Shown one piece after another: positions 1-12,300 of a DNA stretch of 64,000 nucleotides. Origin of the DNA: Physcomitrium patens (lineage: Eukaryota; Streptophyta; Bryopsida; Funariales; Funariaceae); contig NC_037264.1 in NCBI RefSeq assembly GCF_000002425.4, positions 9,593,004 to 9,657,003 on the forward strand, given 5' to 3'. A program made the translations under genes and the position numbers. The notes under the pieces were generated by a model. The model ran no database searches. It had not been told where the DNA came from and worked only from the letters and a program-made list of their open reading frames with translations. Each line of letters starts with the position of its first letter. Position 1 is the first letter of the stretch.

Positions 1-172
1 GGAGACTGATAGCGTTTTGGAAGTGCACCGAGTGCAACTTGGTTTCACTAACCGTTCGTTTCAGCGAGTATGGTAGAAGAGTACCAATCCTTAGACGTTC
101 AGAAATTATATGGTTTTCTGTTGTGCATTCTGATTAGTACCTCCTCCTAGTTGATGCAATATATTAAGGATC
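1..172 (+). other. 5' flank / leader of the cardiolipin synthase gene
   Basis: No coding signal is seen. Stop codons occur in all frames and the gene's first ATG lies at 173. The region is probably 5' UTR and promoter cut by the window edge. Confidence 0.5.
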
Positions 173-3100
173 ATGAGGATTTCTAAACGCGCGCATTGGG
201 CTGCGTGGCGCCTCTACTCATCACTTTCTCAAAATGCAGCAAGGGTTCGCCCATTGGCGTCCCTTCACCAATGTGAACCTGGATTTCTAGGTCCTCAAAG
301 GCCTCAGGAGCGGGTGAAAGATACTTCACCCAAGAACTCTTCATCTATTCCCCTGCGTCATTTCTTGTCCTGTTCTGCAAGGAGCTGGCCCGTTTCTTAT
401 GTTGCTGTGCCGGGGAAAATCGTTCTCAGCAACGTTTTTTCACTTGCGAGCAGTCCACTCTCCACAGAACGACGAGTGGAGGAGGCAGATGGATCGGGGC
501 AGATGTTCGGAACTAGTGGACGTACAGAGCAGAGTCAGAACTCTGAGAGTGAATGTAGTCCCAGTCCTCCCGTTGACACCAAAGGAGTTAACGCTTCAGG
601 TTGGAGCAAGGAAGAGGTCGTAAACTGGCCGAACGCGATCTCCATCAGTCGGCTTCTATCTGGTCCCTTGCTAGCATGGTATATTTTCAGAGTTTTCATG
701 ATAAACCATTTGTTTTATTTAGATAATCTACTTACCAGGATTGTTTTTCCTCATCATTCTTTTTGGAAAACGCACCAATCACGCATTCGGAACGATTTCA
801 GAGATATATTTTCTAGACAATGTAAACCCATCTCGACCTGAATTCTAGAGAAATAGAGGCTGTGTGTCCTATAGTTACTTAGAGGGATTCATTCGAAATA
901 GTCAGCGATATCCGTCCTTAGTGTAAGCGTTGTATGAATAGGACCTCTTGCTTGATATATTACTCTGGAGGTTTTGTATGTTACTCTCATTAAAACGTGC
1001 AAAGCATGTGCCGACAGTCGGTTGGACATGCCCATTAGAATGTTGCTGACCCAGCCAAGGTATTCCTCTAGTTTATTTCTCTCACTGACATTTCAGTCTT
1101 CATTGAAGGAGAGGATCGTGGGTTGACTATGGATTGAGTGTTGCCTGATGAAAGTGGATGCCGGTGCAGGATGATAACGCAGGGTTTAGCGAAATCTGCG
1201 CTTATCTGCTTAGTGATAGCCGGAGGAAGTGACTGGGTAAGCATCTTGGTTTATTCCTTGGTTTCTCTTTGCGTATATGTATGTATTGGAATTCTGTCAT
1301 ATTCATAATTTTACAAAGCTTGAAATTTTCGTCTTACATGGGCTTCGCAGGATAAATCACGATTGATCACGATGCATTGAAAGTCACGCGTAGCTGTACC
1401 AGAGGGTGAAAATTTTGATTATCATAATAGAGGTTGACTTCAGATTTGCGGTGGATGTTGCAGCTCGATGGTTACATGGCGCGTCGGCAGGGGATCAACT
1501 CAGTTCTCGGATCTTACCTTGATCCACTTGCTGATAAGGTTTGTTCAGCAGACAAACAGAGGTTCTGATTGGGGAAGTATTTTTTTTGGATATGTTTATA
1601 TGCTCCTAACTGATAAGTTTTGGCAATGAGATATACGTTGTGAGTTGTAGGGTGCCGACTCTCTGTTAAATTAAAAGATTCGTAAGGCCCTCTCTGGAAT
1701 ATCACGAGATGCCAAGGATAGCTGTTTTGTTTATTCTTAAGCACAAATTGAGTACCTGTGATGATCTCATTGCCATATCAATGCAGGTTCTAGTGGGTTG
1801 TGTGGCTGTATCAATGGCATATTCTGGTCTCTTACACCGTAAGTGGCTTTGTGATGGATTTTTATCAGTGGTAATTGGTAATAGGTAAAGTTTTTAGAGG
1901 CTAGTCTAATTAGCAACACTATATCATAACAGTTGGTTGTGTGACTACCTTTTAGGTTGGCTATATCTGCGGTCTCTAGAATGGAGTAGCTCATAATGTT
2001 GATATGGTATGTTGGAAGCTTTGAGTTAGACACGGGGTACGTCGGTGTATAGCTTTTCTGTTCAGTTTTTATGAAATCAACAGGATCTCACGGTTGATCA
2101 ATACTGACGGATCTCTAGCCTGGCAGCTGCCTTGGTTGCGCTGATTGTAGCCCGTGATGGTGCCCTTCTGGTTGGCTCTTTCGTCTACCGTGCATATTCA
2201 CTCCGTTGGCAGGTGATTTCTCTTGACCGAACTGGATAAGCAAGGTAGACTTTGCTCGGCGTGTCAATGTTTTCAACCTCTGCATTGTGCCCTGCGCTAT
2301 TTAATTTTCCCATCAAGAATAGTCAAACTCTGATGTCTGGCGTTCATGAACAGTGGTCAGGCTTGGGGGAGTTCTTCAAAATTGGAAAAGGTGGTGTGGA
2401 GAAGGTTGAACCTCTATATATAAGCAAGGTAGTCTTTCAGTTTGTTTGGATACCAATACGGGTAGTACTTTGCAGTTTCACTCTCTTTCAATTATCAAAA
2501 TTATATGTTCTCTTGTTTCTTTCATTGGACCAAATAAGTTCCGAGTTACTCTGCCATCTCTATTAGTAGGGATGCAGTGTGGGCGCACGGCAATTTTTAG
2601 TGCAATCTCTAAACTAATGCATGATCGACAAATATTTTCTAAGAGTTGCTCATTTTATCTTTCTGGCGATGATTATTAAGTGACCCAGCTTTTTAGTCTA
2701 CAGCAGTAGTGATGCAAACTTGAATTTTAAGTTAATGTGGAAAGAGCTTGATTTGTGGAGTAGGTGAACATGGTGCTGCAACTGGCGCTTGTTGGCACTG
2801 CTCTCATGCTCCCAGCCTTGGAGATGCAGGATACATATTCCCTTGTCCCTATTCTGAGGTGGGTTTTCATGCGACATTGCAATTGTAGCGTAGATAACCA
2901 TCTAGATATCTCCTTCGTCAAGTTTTTATAATCAGCACTTTGTGCATTGATTCCTTTAATTTTTCACGTGCATGTATCTTCAAAAGTTTCATCGGTATTC
3001 TTATGTTACTATTTATACTGATGCGAAACCTCCCTGCGAGACTAATCTTGTCTGTGTTGACATTTGTGTGTTTATGAATTGATGCAGCTGGTCAGTGGTG

Positions 3101-3256
3101 GCAACTACGACACTGTCCTGGGCAGGATATGGTTGGATATATTTTCGAAGACCAGTTCCAACGCTACTTGGTGGAGTTACACACCTTCCTCAGCGGGCAA
3201 ATACTCGTGTTGCTGGACCAAGCTCTCGGAAGATGGAAACTTTTAATCGTAGTTGA
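173..3256 (+). CDS. CLS: Cardiolipin synthase (CMP-forming), mitochondrial
   Basis: Predicted exons are 173-678, 1170-1236, 1464-1538, 1787-1838, 2127-2212, 2354-2428, 2764-2858 and 3088-3256, giving 374 residues with all phases closing. The CDP-alcohol phosphatidyltransferase signature is complete across exons 2-3: D190, D193, G194, A197, R198, G207, D211 and D215 (D-x2-D-G-x2-A-R-x8-G-x3-D-x3-D). The family joins phosphatidylglycerol and CDP-diacylglycerol to make cardiolipin in the inner mitochondrial membrane. The motif [11 protein letters not shown] and the C-terminal tail ending in a hydrophobic segment plus FRRP match plant CLS rather than PGP synthase. The first ~150 residues are Arg/Ser-rich and poorly conserved, as expected for a mitochondrial presequence; the start at 173 is the first ATG of this frame. 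Introns are 141-491 bp. No neighbour shares its pathway. PGP synthase is the alternative and is less likely. Confidence 0.92.
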
Positions 3257-3950
3257 GTGCACAGAATATATAGTATTATGCAATGGATGATAGCAAGAAC
3301 CAGGCTGCGTTGTATAGCTTTTATTTTGTGAGCTAAATACTATCTTAGGTAGCGCCTTAATTGAGCACGTCTTCGTTATCTTCATTCCTGGCTTTTATTC
3401 TTAAGTAAAATCGCTGAGTGGAAAGATCCACATGTATTGGACGGGGATTCCAATGCCTCAAGTTCTGCTTAAAATTGAAGCAGTGGGAGGAGAAGATCCA
3501 GCGGCTTTGTAGGGTCTGCTTCCAAATCCTAGTTTTGGTTTCGCCTTATCAAATACAATTTGATTTACATATCAAAATGGCGTTTTCCAGGCCCGTCTTT
3601 TTTTTATATGTGGTGGGAGTACATCTTCGCAATTCGTTTTTTCAGCTGCTGGGTGGTATTTCCATCGACAGTTCCGACGATCAATGAGTTACAGCTACCT
3701 AGTCAAAGCGTTTGCATTTTTCAGTCCATCGTCTTGTTGGCTGTATATGACGTGTTCTGGTGAGACTCCTCTTCAACGTGAAAGGGAATCCCACAAATTT
3801 AGGAAGCACCTGAGTTGGCACAATGGAACTCTCAATTGTGAAGTTTACCTCAGCAATGGTAATGATGTTGGTGTTGCAGTTTACAACATATATCCTAACA
3901 CCCTAGGCAAGTGGATACAAGAGGAATGTTTTGATTTATCTTTTTAGAAA
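3257..3950 (+). other. 3' flank of cardiolipin synthase gene
   Basis: Base composition stays like that of the gene up to about 3950 and then becomes strongly AT-rich. Small ORFs occur (3418-3687, 3560-3763, 3684-3947), but none resembles a known family or has splice-linked partners. The region is best read as 3' UTR and flank. Confidence 0.4.
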
Positions 3951-6900
3951 GATTTTGTATTTGGAATTCATTTTGATCTTTTTGCAAGTGACCTTCTAAA
4001 GAATGTCTATATTTGATGAGACCCATCATATCATTTTCTTAGTATGGTTATTAATCCGAATCTTAGATTCAAAGAGGAATTTAATACGTTGAATGTAAAT
4101 ATCTATATATAGACAGTTCTATAACAAACTAAATGCTAGAGAAATTTTCAAATCAAGAACATAATGGTGGCACAAAAATAGTTTGTTTTTAGGTAAAATC
4201 TTAATGTAGATCCCATTTTTCAAAGTTAAAGATTAACTTGTACGTGACCAAGGTAGCCTAGTCTTAAATACATTTTATCTTAGTCTAATTCCAAATGTAT
4301 GTAAGATAGTCTCTTGTTGTGAAAAAAAAAAACATAATTGATAATTAATAACAATGTTGGAACTAAATAATTTCTTCTATTTGTTTATGGCTACTTTGTA
4401 GTGCCAAATAAGTCAAATGAACATGACATCTTTGTATGCTTGAGGTTAAAATTACATATCATGTCAGTTAAAAGAAAAGCCAAACTCAAAAATAGAAGTT
4501 TATTTCTTGGTGCTTATGTTGAAAGGGATTTGATTTTTGCATACGAGAGGCCTACTTACAATTCAACTTCTAATAACTATATCCTATTGCTTTCTATCAT
4601 GATAAATAATTTTTCTCCTATTAATCCTAAGTATCTTTTAGATGGCCTCATTTAACATTTTATATATTATAATGGATATATAAGTGCTAGAAGGCATTCT
4701 TCTCTCACACCTTTTTCAATGACAAAATATGTAGTACAGAAATCATTTATCTTCATTGTTTTGTGAATACCTCAAAAAGTGATTTTAGCATCTAAGCCTA
4801 ATTGATGGTTTTTTCAATAACCAAGACAATATTAAGAACAAAATGTATAGAAAAAAAGGTAATATAATTATGATAGATGAATTTAAAAAGATTCAATCAA
4901 TTCTTTTTTTTTAAAAAAATTGAATAGGTTTTATAAGAAGTATTTACAAATAATATTTCAAAATATTGTATGAAATTCCACCTTTACTTAATGTAAACTA
5001 AAGTCTTTTCTTTTAACTATTTCTTTAATAGTTTTTTTGATTTTATTAGAACTAATTTATATAATCAAATTTACATTAATTAAGTGCATAATTTAGCCTA
5101 AAATATTATTAAGTATTAAAGAAGTCGAGTCATAGATCCATTTGAAGTTAGTTGCTTTACATATAGAAAAGCAAAAGATTCATGAAATAATAAACTTAGT
5201 TTTATAAGCTTTTTTGAAAAAAATTATCTTCATATTAGATTTTAAACATAATATACTAAAGCTCTCTCTCTTTCATGCCATTAAAAAATAACTTTCAATT
5301 ATTATCTCCAAACTTCATCTATTTTGTTGTAATATGTATATTAAAGAATTTTCATTTCTATGATTAAAAATCTTTAAGTTTATCTTGGATAATCTTTAAA
5401 AATAGCTTTCTTTGCTTTATATTTAAATTTAATGTGGAATATTTTGTGTGCATCTTCTATTACACCTTATGATTTTATAGTATTTTTAATTATCTATGAA
5501 AGACTTAGTCTTTACAAAAAGTTTTGTAAAAATGGATAAATATTTTTATTCTCATCATAAAATATCTTCTATATGTAGTAGGTGTTTATGTAACTTAAAT
5601 TTGTTGTAAAATCTTGAGATTTGTGAGATAGAATTATTTATTTTGTAAAAGTGTCTTAGTTTAGTGTTGTATAGATTGATAGATAGTTTGATTAGAAGAT
5701 GTTTAATTAAAGCACTATCTCCTTTGATCCTATATATTGTGATATTTTCTTCTATCAAGGAATTTAAGCTTATATGCAATCTATCCAAGTGATAAAATAC
5801 ATGTATTCCATCTCTACAACTGTTCTAAGAATATTTGAGCCTATTGCAGGTATTGAAGAATTCTTTAGAAGAATAATAAGTCTTTAGAAATTTCTAAGTA
5901 GATTATTTGTTATGAGCTATTATTCTTTTATATTAAGATGATTTATTATCATTATTTTTTGATATGTTCTAATTTCTCTCTATCATCTAAGGAATATTAT
6001 TTAGAAGTGATTTTGATAAATTATACTATATCATATTTCTATTTTAAGATTTTATAAATATAAAGGATAAATATAAATAAAACTAAAGAAATATTTTAGA
6101 ATTTTTTTAAGAATTATCTATATGATTTTGTAATCTAATAAGTAATTCACATATGCTACAAGTTGTTTAAAAAATAAAAATAAAATACAAACTCTTCTAG
6201 TCTATGCACTATTTGAGTTATTGATGCAACCTTATATTACTTCAAGTATAAAAAAATCTTGTATTTGGATAAATATTATTTTCAAATTCTTAGGTCCTTA
6301 TACTGCATAACGTATTTTTAAAAATAAATAGATATCAGACTAATTTTTTTTAATATAATGATTAATAGCTAAACAAACATAATAGCAAATAGGATAATAA
6401 TTACAATCTATTATGTTAGTCTTTAGTTTTCTAATAATTAGATTGGTTATAGCAACTTTGACTTTTCAGGTCTTTTTATGATCTATTACTATACAATATT
6501 TGGAATTATTCTTTCTTATATTTTTAGAACTATAGCAAATTACTTCATTAACCTTAAATACAACTTATTCAATAATTTTTTTAAATTCAATTCAAATCCT
6601 TTTGAGTGTGATCTAAATAAAAATTCTTTAGTACATCTATCACTACTAACTTATTTATGCTACAAATTGTTGTAAAATTGAATAATAGATTTGAAGGTTA
6701 AAAAAAATATATTTTGCATATTAATTTAAATAGAAATACTATAAATATTTTCAAATAGTATCTTTAGAAGATGATTTTAATAAAAAATACCATTTTTTAA
6801 AATTCTTGTTTAGCAAAAATGTACAATTTTTTTTTTTCTAAACTATAAATTAAAAATCCTAAAAAAACAAAAAGTCAAAAGAAATTTCTTCTAATATAAT

Positions 6901-7095
6901 AATATCTAATGCAATATTTTTACAAAATTTAGTCTCAATTTTAGTAATCTTAAAATCCACTACAATTTCACATGAAATTTTTTTAATAAAAAATAAAGAT
7001 AATTTTGACAATATCTTGTGTAAGATTGATAAATTTATGATAGATATAAAACAAAAACTATAATGGTTCTTTTCAAATACAAAGAAACTAGAGAA
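3951..7095. other. AT-rich gene-free region, decayed repeats
   Basis: This stretch is very AT-rich with many stops in all six frames. ORFs such as 4401-4655 (+) and 5555-5788 (-) give low-complexity Ile/Lys/Asn-rich translations that I cannot match to a family. It adjoins a minus-strand LTR fragment, so decayed internal retroelement sequence is a reasonable guess but is not shown directly. Confidence 0.4.
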
Positions 7096-7425
7096 TTTTG
7101 AATTACGATAAGAATACAAGAATGGCATTAATAAGATAGAAAAAGAAGGCCTTACTCTTGCATCCATATACACTATCTAATTAAGAAACTACATAAAGAC
7201 GTTCTATAGGTCATCCAATATGTATCTAGCTTGCAAAAGAAGTTTCCTACATATGCGCCACATAACCAACTTGTACTAGAAGTGGCCAACATGTACATGT
7301 GGCTAACTTGTAAAATAAATGGTTAATATGTACATGTGACCAACTTGTTTGCCAAGTTTTCAACCTATCAATCATCTCTAAACACTTGTAAAGCCAAATT
7401 TGCATCACAACATCTTTATTGTGTT
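7096..7425 (-). mobile_element. Solo LTR / LTR fragment of the same retroelement family
   Basis: On the minus strand this segment aligns by eye with the LTRs at 18734-19155, 22598-23090 and 53867-54427. It shares the order: GATAGGTTGAAAACTTGG-like block, a series of ACAAGTTGG / ACATGTTGG words, a block like CCTATAGAACGTC, then AGATAGTGTATATGGA and AGAGTAAGGCCTTCTT. No second LTR is seen on either side. It is therefore a solo LTR or a truncated copy. Confidence 0.6.
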
Positions 7426-7800
7426 CTATCTTGATTCAAGACTTCTTAGTTCTTTTATATTTGGCAATAGCCATTATAATTTCATTTCTATATCTAACTT
7501 TTAGTTGTCTATTTTTTTCTCTTTTTGTAATATAAGAGTATATTATCATTTTTAGAATTTTGTCATAATTCATGTCATTAGTATAGTTAGAAGTAAGGAA
7601 TTTTAAATAATAGTTTTTATACAATATAACTAACCTTCTTATTGCATTTCTCTCAATGCCTTGGACAAGCTTTCTTTCTTTAAAATTAACTTTTGCCATT
7701 CTTTGACCATTTCTAGACCAAATTTGGTCTTTGTTTGTATTGGGTATTGTCAGCTGAGTGAAAAAATAAATAAATAATATAAATGGCATACCATAACATG
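7426..7800. other. AT-rich DNA with an opposite-strand LTR tail
   Basis: Plus-strand bases near 7440-7480 contain TTTGGCAATAGCCATTATA. This matches the plus-strand LTR tail near 22995-23020 (TTTGGCAATAGCCATTTTA), although the adjacent LTR fragment runs on the minus strand. A 117-codon minus ORF (7436-7789) overlaps it; its Lys/Ile/Asn-rich translation is not recognised. Confidence 0.35.
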
Positions 7801-8600
7801 TAATTCCACTTATTAGTGATAAGCTTGCAAATCAATGTATCCATCGATTGCCACCAGGGACAACATCAAATAGAGAATGTGTAAGCTGCCGATACGTCCA
7901 AGAGAATAAGAGCGTGGATGTGTAACCACCGCAAAGGTGGTGGTTCTCTGGAACTTTCACTGCTGAAATTTACATCGTTTGAGGAAACACTTCACAGCAG
8001 GAAAAACTTGCATCCGAGCATACCCATGTGCACGAGTGGTGCTGATGGGCGGAGCGGTTGAATCAGTCGCTGCTGAGGCACTCCGCTGATTGCAGATGAA
8101 GAGTTGCCGCTGACTCTGGATTAGGGAGCAATGGTGGTTCAGATCTTCAACTTGTGGATCGGTGGGTCTTCTACGGCGTCATCATCCTTGCTTGCCCAGC
8201 ATCTAGGTTCGAAAAGTGGAAAGGACAGATTCCGTGGTTGCATTGTCGGTGAGGTGAATCTTCGGTGAATCGCAGGGTGGTCATTGTTGGATGATGGCAC
8301 AAGATCGATCTACCTGAATGCCTTGTGGATGAATAGCCAGTGTCCTGGAACAAGTAGCTCAGTCAGCATACCACCTATGCTTTAAATAAATAGTAACATA
8401 ATAATTTACATGGTCCATTTCTGCAGGTTAAGCAGGGAAGTTGGTGGGAGAATATCAAGACTTTCAACCTATAGTTGGGCGACTTATTTGGTGACCCATT
8501 AGTTTGTACTTAAGGATTTAGATTTCATGTAACGTAATATTAGCGAATATGAAGACACTTACGTGATTGGAATGGATAGTGAAAGTATAGTTCAGGAAAT
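7801..8600. other. Unassigned non-AT-rich island
   Basis: Composition returns to gene-like values here. A short perfect hairpin (ACCACC...GGTGGT) lies near 7928-7944. No ORF above ~60 codons resembles a family (8171-8353 minus is the longest). The island could be the distal 3' flank of the PPR gene, an unrecognised non-coding exon, or a remnant of a lost gene. Confidence 0.3.
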
Positions 8601-9301
8601 GGTTCTTCTATAATGGAGACATCGATGAGAACATGTCACATGTTTTTCCTTTGAAACATGTTTACACAAGGGGAAAACTTTGGACCTCTTCTTTTTGGAG
8701 AATTTTAATGAGGGGAAGTAGGTTGAGCCAGAAACACACATACAGATACATACATACATATATACATAAAAATAAGTGTGTGTGTGTGTGTGAGTGTGTG
8801 TATGTATGTATGATTGAATGAGAGAGGGACTACTCATTCTGTCTCGTTCTCTATCCTGAACTGAAACTTAATCTGGACTTACCTTGGCTTCGGAAGGATG
8901 TTCATTTGGAAACTTCTCATTTGCAAATTTCATATCCAGGACATGAAAACCATTAGAAGCAGTAGGAAAGTCAAAATCAAATACTTGGCTGCAGAACTCA
9001 CCGTGTGAATGGGTTCTACAGGTACCTAACAATCGGTCTTTGCAAGTGACAACCCACAAGACACTGAAGCTGTCAAGATTTTGAGACCGCAGCAACCGCC
9101 CAATTCAGGCCTTGTGAAGTGGACAGAAGCAGGGTCTCATATTTTCGTTTGTGATGCGTCGATACTTTTGCAAAGAAACATCATCGTCGATGTCAAGATG
9201 ATTTGTGGTTGGAAAACCATTTCAGACATCCAGACGCTGTGCCGACCTCTACTTTCTACCTAGAAAAAGCTTCGACGAATTAGTGGAGGGGTCCCACATG
9301 T
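8601..9301 (-). other. Probable 3' UTR / flank of the PPR gene, with a TG/TATG microsatellite
   Basis: The segment follows the stop of the minus-strand PPR gene at 9302. It contains a microsatellite at about 8745-8812: CATA units, then (TG)n, then TATG units. The small ORFs over it (for example 8592-8837 minus) are translations of that repeat. The minus ORF at 8868-9095 has no recognisable family. Confidence 0.4.
8745..8812. repeat. Compound CATA/TG/TATG microsatellite
   Basis: Tetranucleotide CATA units are followed by about 14 TG units broken by one A, then TATG units. Confidence 0.85.
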
Positions 9302-12300
9302 TCAGAACCTGCTGGATCGTTTCAGCGAGCCTCGGCCGCGAGGACCCACGTCGGGACCCAAACAGAAATCCTCCTGGTGAAATCCTCCCTGCCTCAGATC
9401 CATGTCCGTCAACACGTCCAAGACTCGGTGGTGTGGAGCCGCCGTGCCCAGTCGAATGGCCCGCTGCTGGTCAGCTATTGTCTTCGCCAGCAAAGAATAG
9501 GGGGAGCTACTTTTGTCGAGACGGCTGAACGGAGTCTTCAAAGCTGGCGTTGTGCTTGGTTTTGGATTCAACCACTTCTGGATCTCGACCATCGTGAGAC
9601 GTAGCTCCCCTGAGCTTGCACTGCCCTGAGCTTTCAGCCGTAGTCTCCTCAACAGTGCGGCTACTGCTTGGCCAGTCCTGTTTGCAAGGCAACCAGGGTC
9701 AGCCAAATGGTATTCGATTACACGCTAGAAACTAAAATAAAAGTTTTGCTTGTGCAGTTAGCATTTATTCCAAAAGGGTAGCGATTACGAAAAATAGAGT
9801 AGAAAGCCTTAAATAGCATTAGTAGCTGTGGAGGGTGGATGTTTATAATGGGCTACTTGAGTAAGAGAGCGCATTACGCACCTGTCAGCGATGTTTATGG
9901 AAATTAAGCCTCCTTTTGGCCTGTAAGACTCTTTCTTTTCTACATGAAGTTTGATCTTTACCGATGGTACACGTGCACCTACAAAACCACAAACAGACAA
10001 ATCACACAACATTGTTCAGAATATCCTGAACTAAAATTAGAAAATTGCAGTTACCTCATCAGCAACATTCAAATTTCTATCCTACCGTGTTGAATGAACC
10101 CTTAGAGTGCTACTGCAAAAGACGATACAAATGAACATGCTTTAGAGATTTTAGTGGAATGGGATGTGACCTGCAGCGTGTCGATGTTTGAGGCTCTTGA
10201 GCACGGTGAGCAAGCAGACCTATTGGAGAATACATTGAAATAAGCGCGTCGTTAGTAACTATTTCATGGATTGGAAACTACTCCTACTATCCACCTTCCG
10301 TACAGAACCTTAGAATGTAATAACAATCGTCTGTCGGGTAGCGTCTCTACGTCATTTAGTGCAGTGAACGCCTGAAAGCGAAGACATATCGTGGTCTACT
10401 TAACGTGAGGGGAGGATAGGTAGCAACAGAGTACCTCAGCTGCAAATACCGGCATGGCCTCTGCATTGATGACAATTGGCTGAAGCGTATTGTAAGAAAA
10501 CATCGGCGCAATTTTAAGCGCTGCCGCCTCCTGTAATACCGAGTGATAAAGACGAGTAATTAGAAAATCGAGACAGGAAAATAGACAAGAACCTGCTAAG
10601 CATTGGACAGCTGCATGCTTCATTGTTGATGTTCAAGATGCAATTAAAACTATGCATTGATGCAATAATTTCTGATAGGATTCTGTTTTAACGTAATACA
10701 AGCTATTTCAGGATACCGGTTCCTTTGTTAAACCTCAACGACTATGTAGATTTAGGAAGTGTTAATGTGGAAATGTAAAGAAGGGAGAAAAGGCACCTCA
10801 AAGAGAGCAAGAGCACGAGGATCGTAGATGCCAAATCCGTCGAAAGATGTTGAGGTTGCTGGTTGAGATTGCCCAAGAAATGCAGCAGCCTTGTCGTCAA
10901 AGATACTCACCGGGGTCGTTGATGCTTCCGGCTTGCGCAGGCAGCCTAGCAACTGCGATAAGATCTCGACTGTCGGCAAGACACCCGCCTCTATGGTTTG
11001 ACGGTAAATAGTGAGAGCCCATGTCACCCTGTCATATAGTTCCATCACCAAGTTGATGTCGGTAATGTTTGTATGTATGTGCGGCTTATCACAAAATACA
11101 AATTCTATCCATGTATTAAAAAAATTGAAAATCAGCAAATTACCCCCGATATTAGAACATCAAAATTTGTGATTTTGGTGAGTTTTAGAAGTTTGAAATT
11201 GTGCATAGAAGTATTATCAATCAACGTTTATCTACTTCAAATGGATTCCAATGGTGCTTTGAATTTGAAACCCAAAAAACTTGCAACAATGCATCCGTCA
11301 TGGTCTACAAGACAAGATTTACCATTGCTGTTGTGAGGAGATGTTGCTGTTATCTGCAGGAGGAAGGATAGACCATGAAACTAGAGGTGCCGCCACAGAG
11401 GTTTGAATCTGTTGTAAGCACAGGCCTGTTGACAAAATTCAAAAGCCAATTCACAATGCTCAACAGATGTGTTTTGTATTAAACATGGTCTCTCGGTGTT
11501 GGACTGTGACCTGAAACTACAACCACAAGCCTCATCTTCTGATCACACACAACAAAATAGGGACCCTATATGCGCAGGAAATTTAACATAACAGGGAAAT
11601 CTGAACTGATGCATCGGAACAAGATATGATCTCTGAAAACAAAAATGTAGAAAAACCATAATTCGAAAACCCATCAGGCTACCTCAAAATACAAAACTAT
11701 GTCAGAGTCCCAGTTGAGAGTGCATTCCTTTCTCCAGACAAATGTTAAAGGTTAGAAATCCAGTTATCAAATTAAACAAAAATTCGAGCTCGTGACACGT
11801 ACCTATGATGCTGTCACAGATGACTAGATTTGGCTTAATACCCTCTGCCCTTGCGGTTGTGTATAGATCAAGAGCCATGTCTGCTTTGCCCTCCCTGCAC
11901 ATTCCCCAAGGAATGTCAACAACTATCTACTGTAGTACACTTGCGCTTGCTACAAATTCTAAGATCTCTCGAATCAGGTGGAGTAAATGCGGTGAAGACT
12001 TTTCGCAACTCTCCACGTAAGAGAAAAACCTTTCCTTATTCCCACTGAGATAGTGAAGATCGAAATGCAATAACGATGCCGAAGAGCTTCTCACCTTTCA
12101 CAAGCCTTCAATAAGATGCTGTAAGAAACTTGGTTAGGCGTTCTTCCTGCATCTTTTAAATCGTTCAGAACAGAAAGTGCTCGGTCGAATTGTTTTGCTT
12201 CACCTAAGAGACAAGACCAGAAGTCGGTAGTGCAAGTTGGTCAATTACCAAGATGCTAGAGACCCGTGCATAACTGAGCAGAGTTTCTGCAATATAAGTG

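Noticed and set aside
3951-7095. Possible organelle DNA insertion, suggested by high AT content
   Set aside because: No plastid or mitochondrial gene, rRNA or tRNA could be recognised, and the neighbouring sequence matches a retroelement LTR.
8592-8837. Minus-strand ORF with a Thr-His repeat
   Set aside because: It is the translation of a TG microsatellite.
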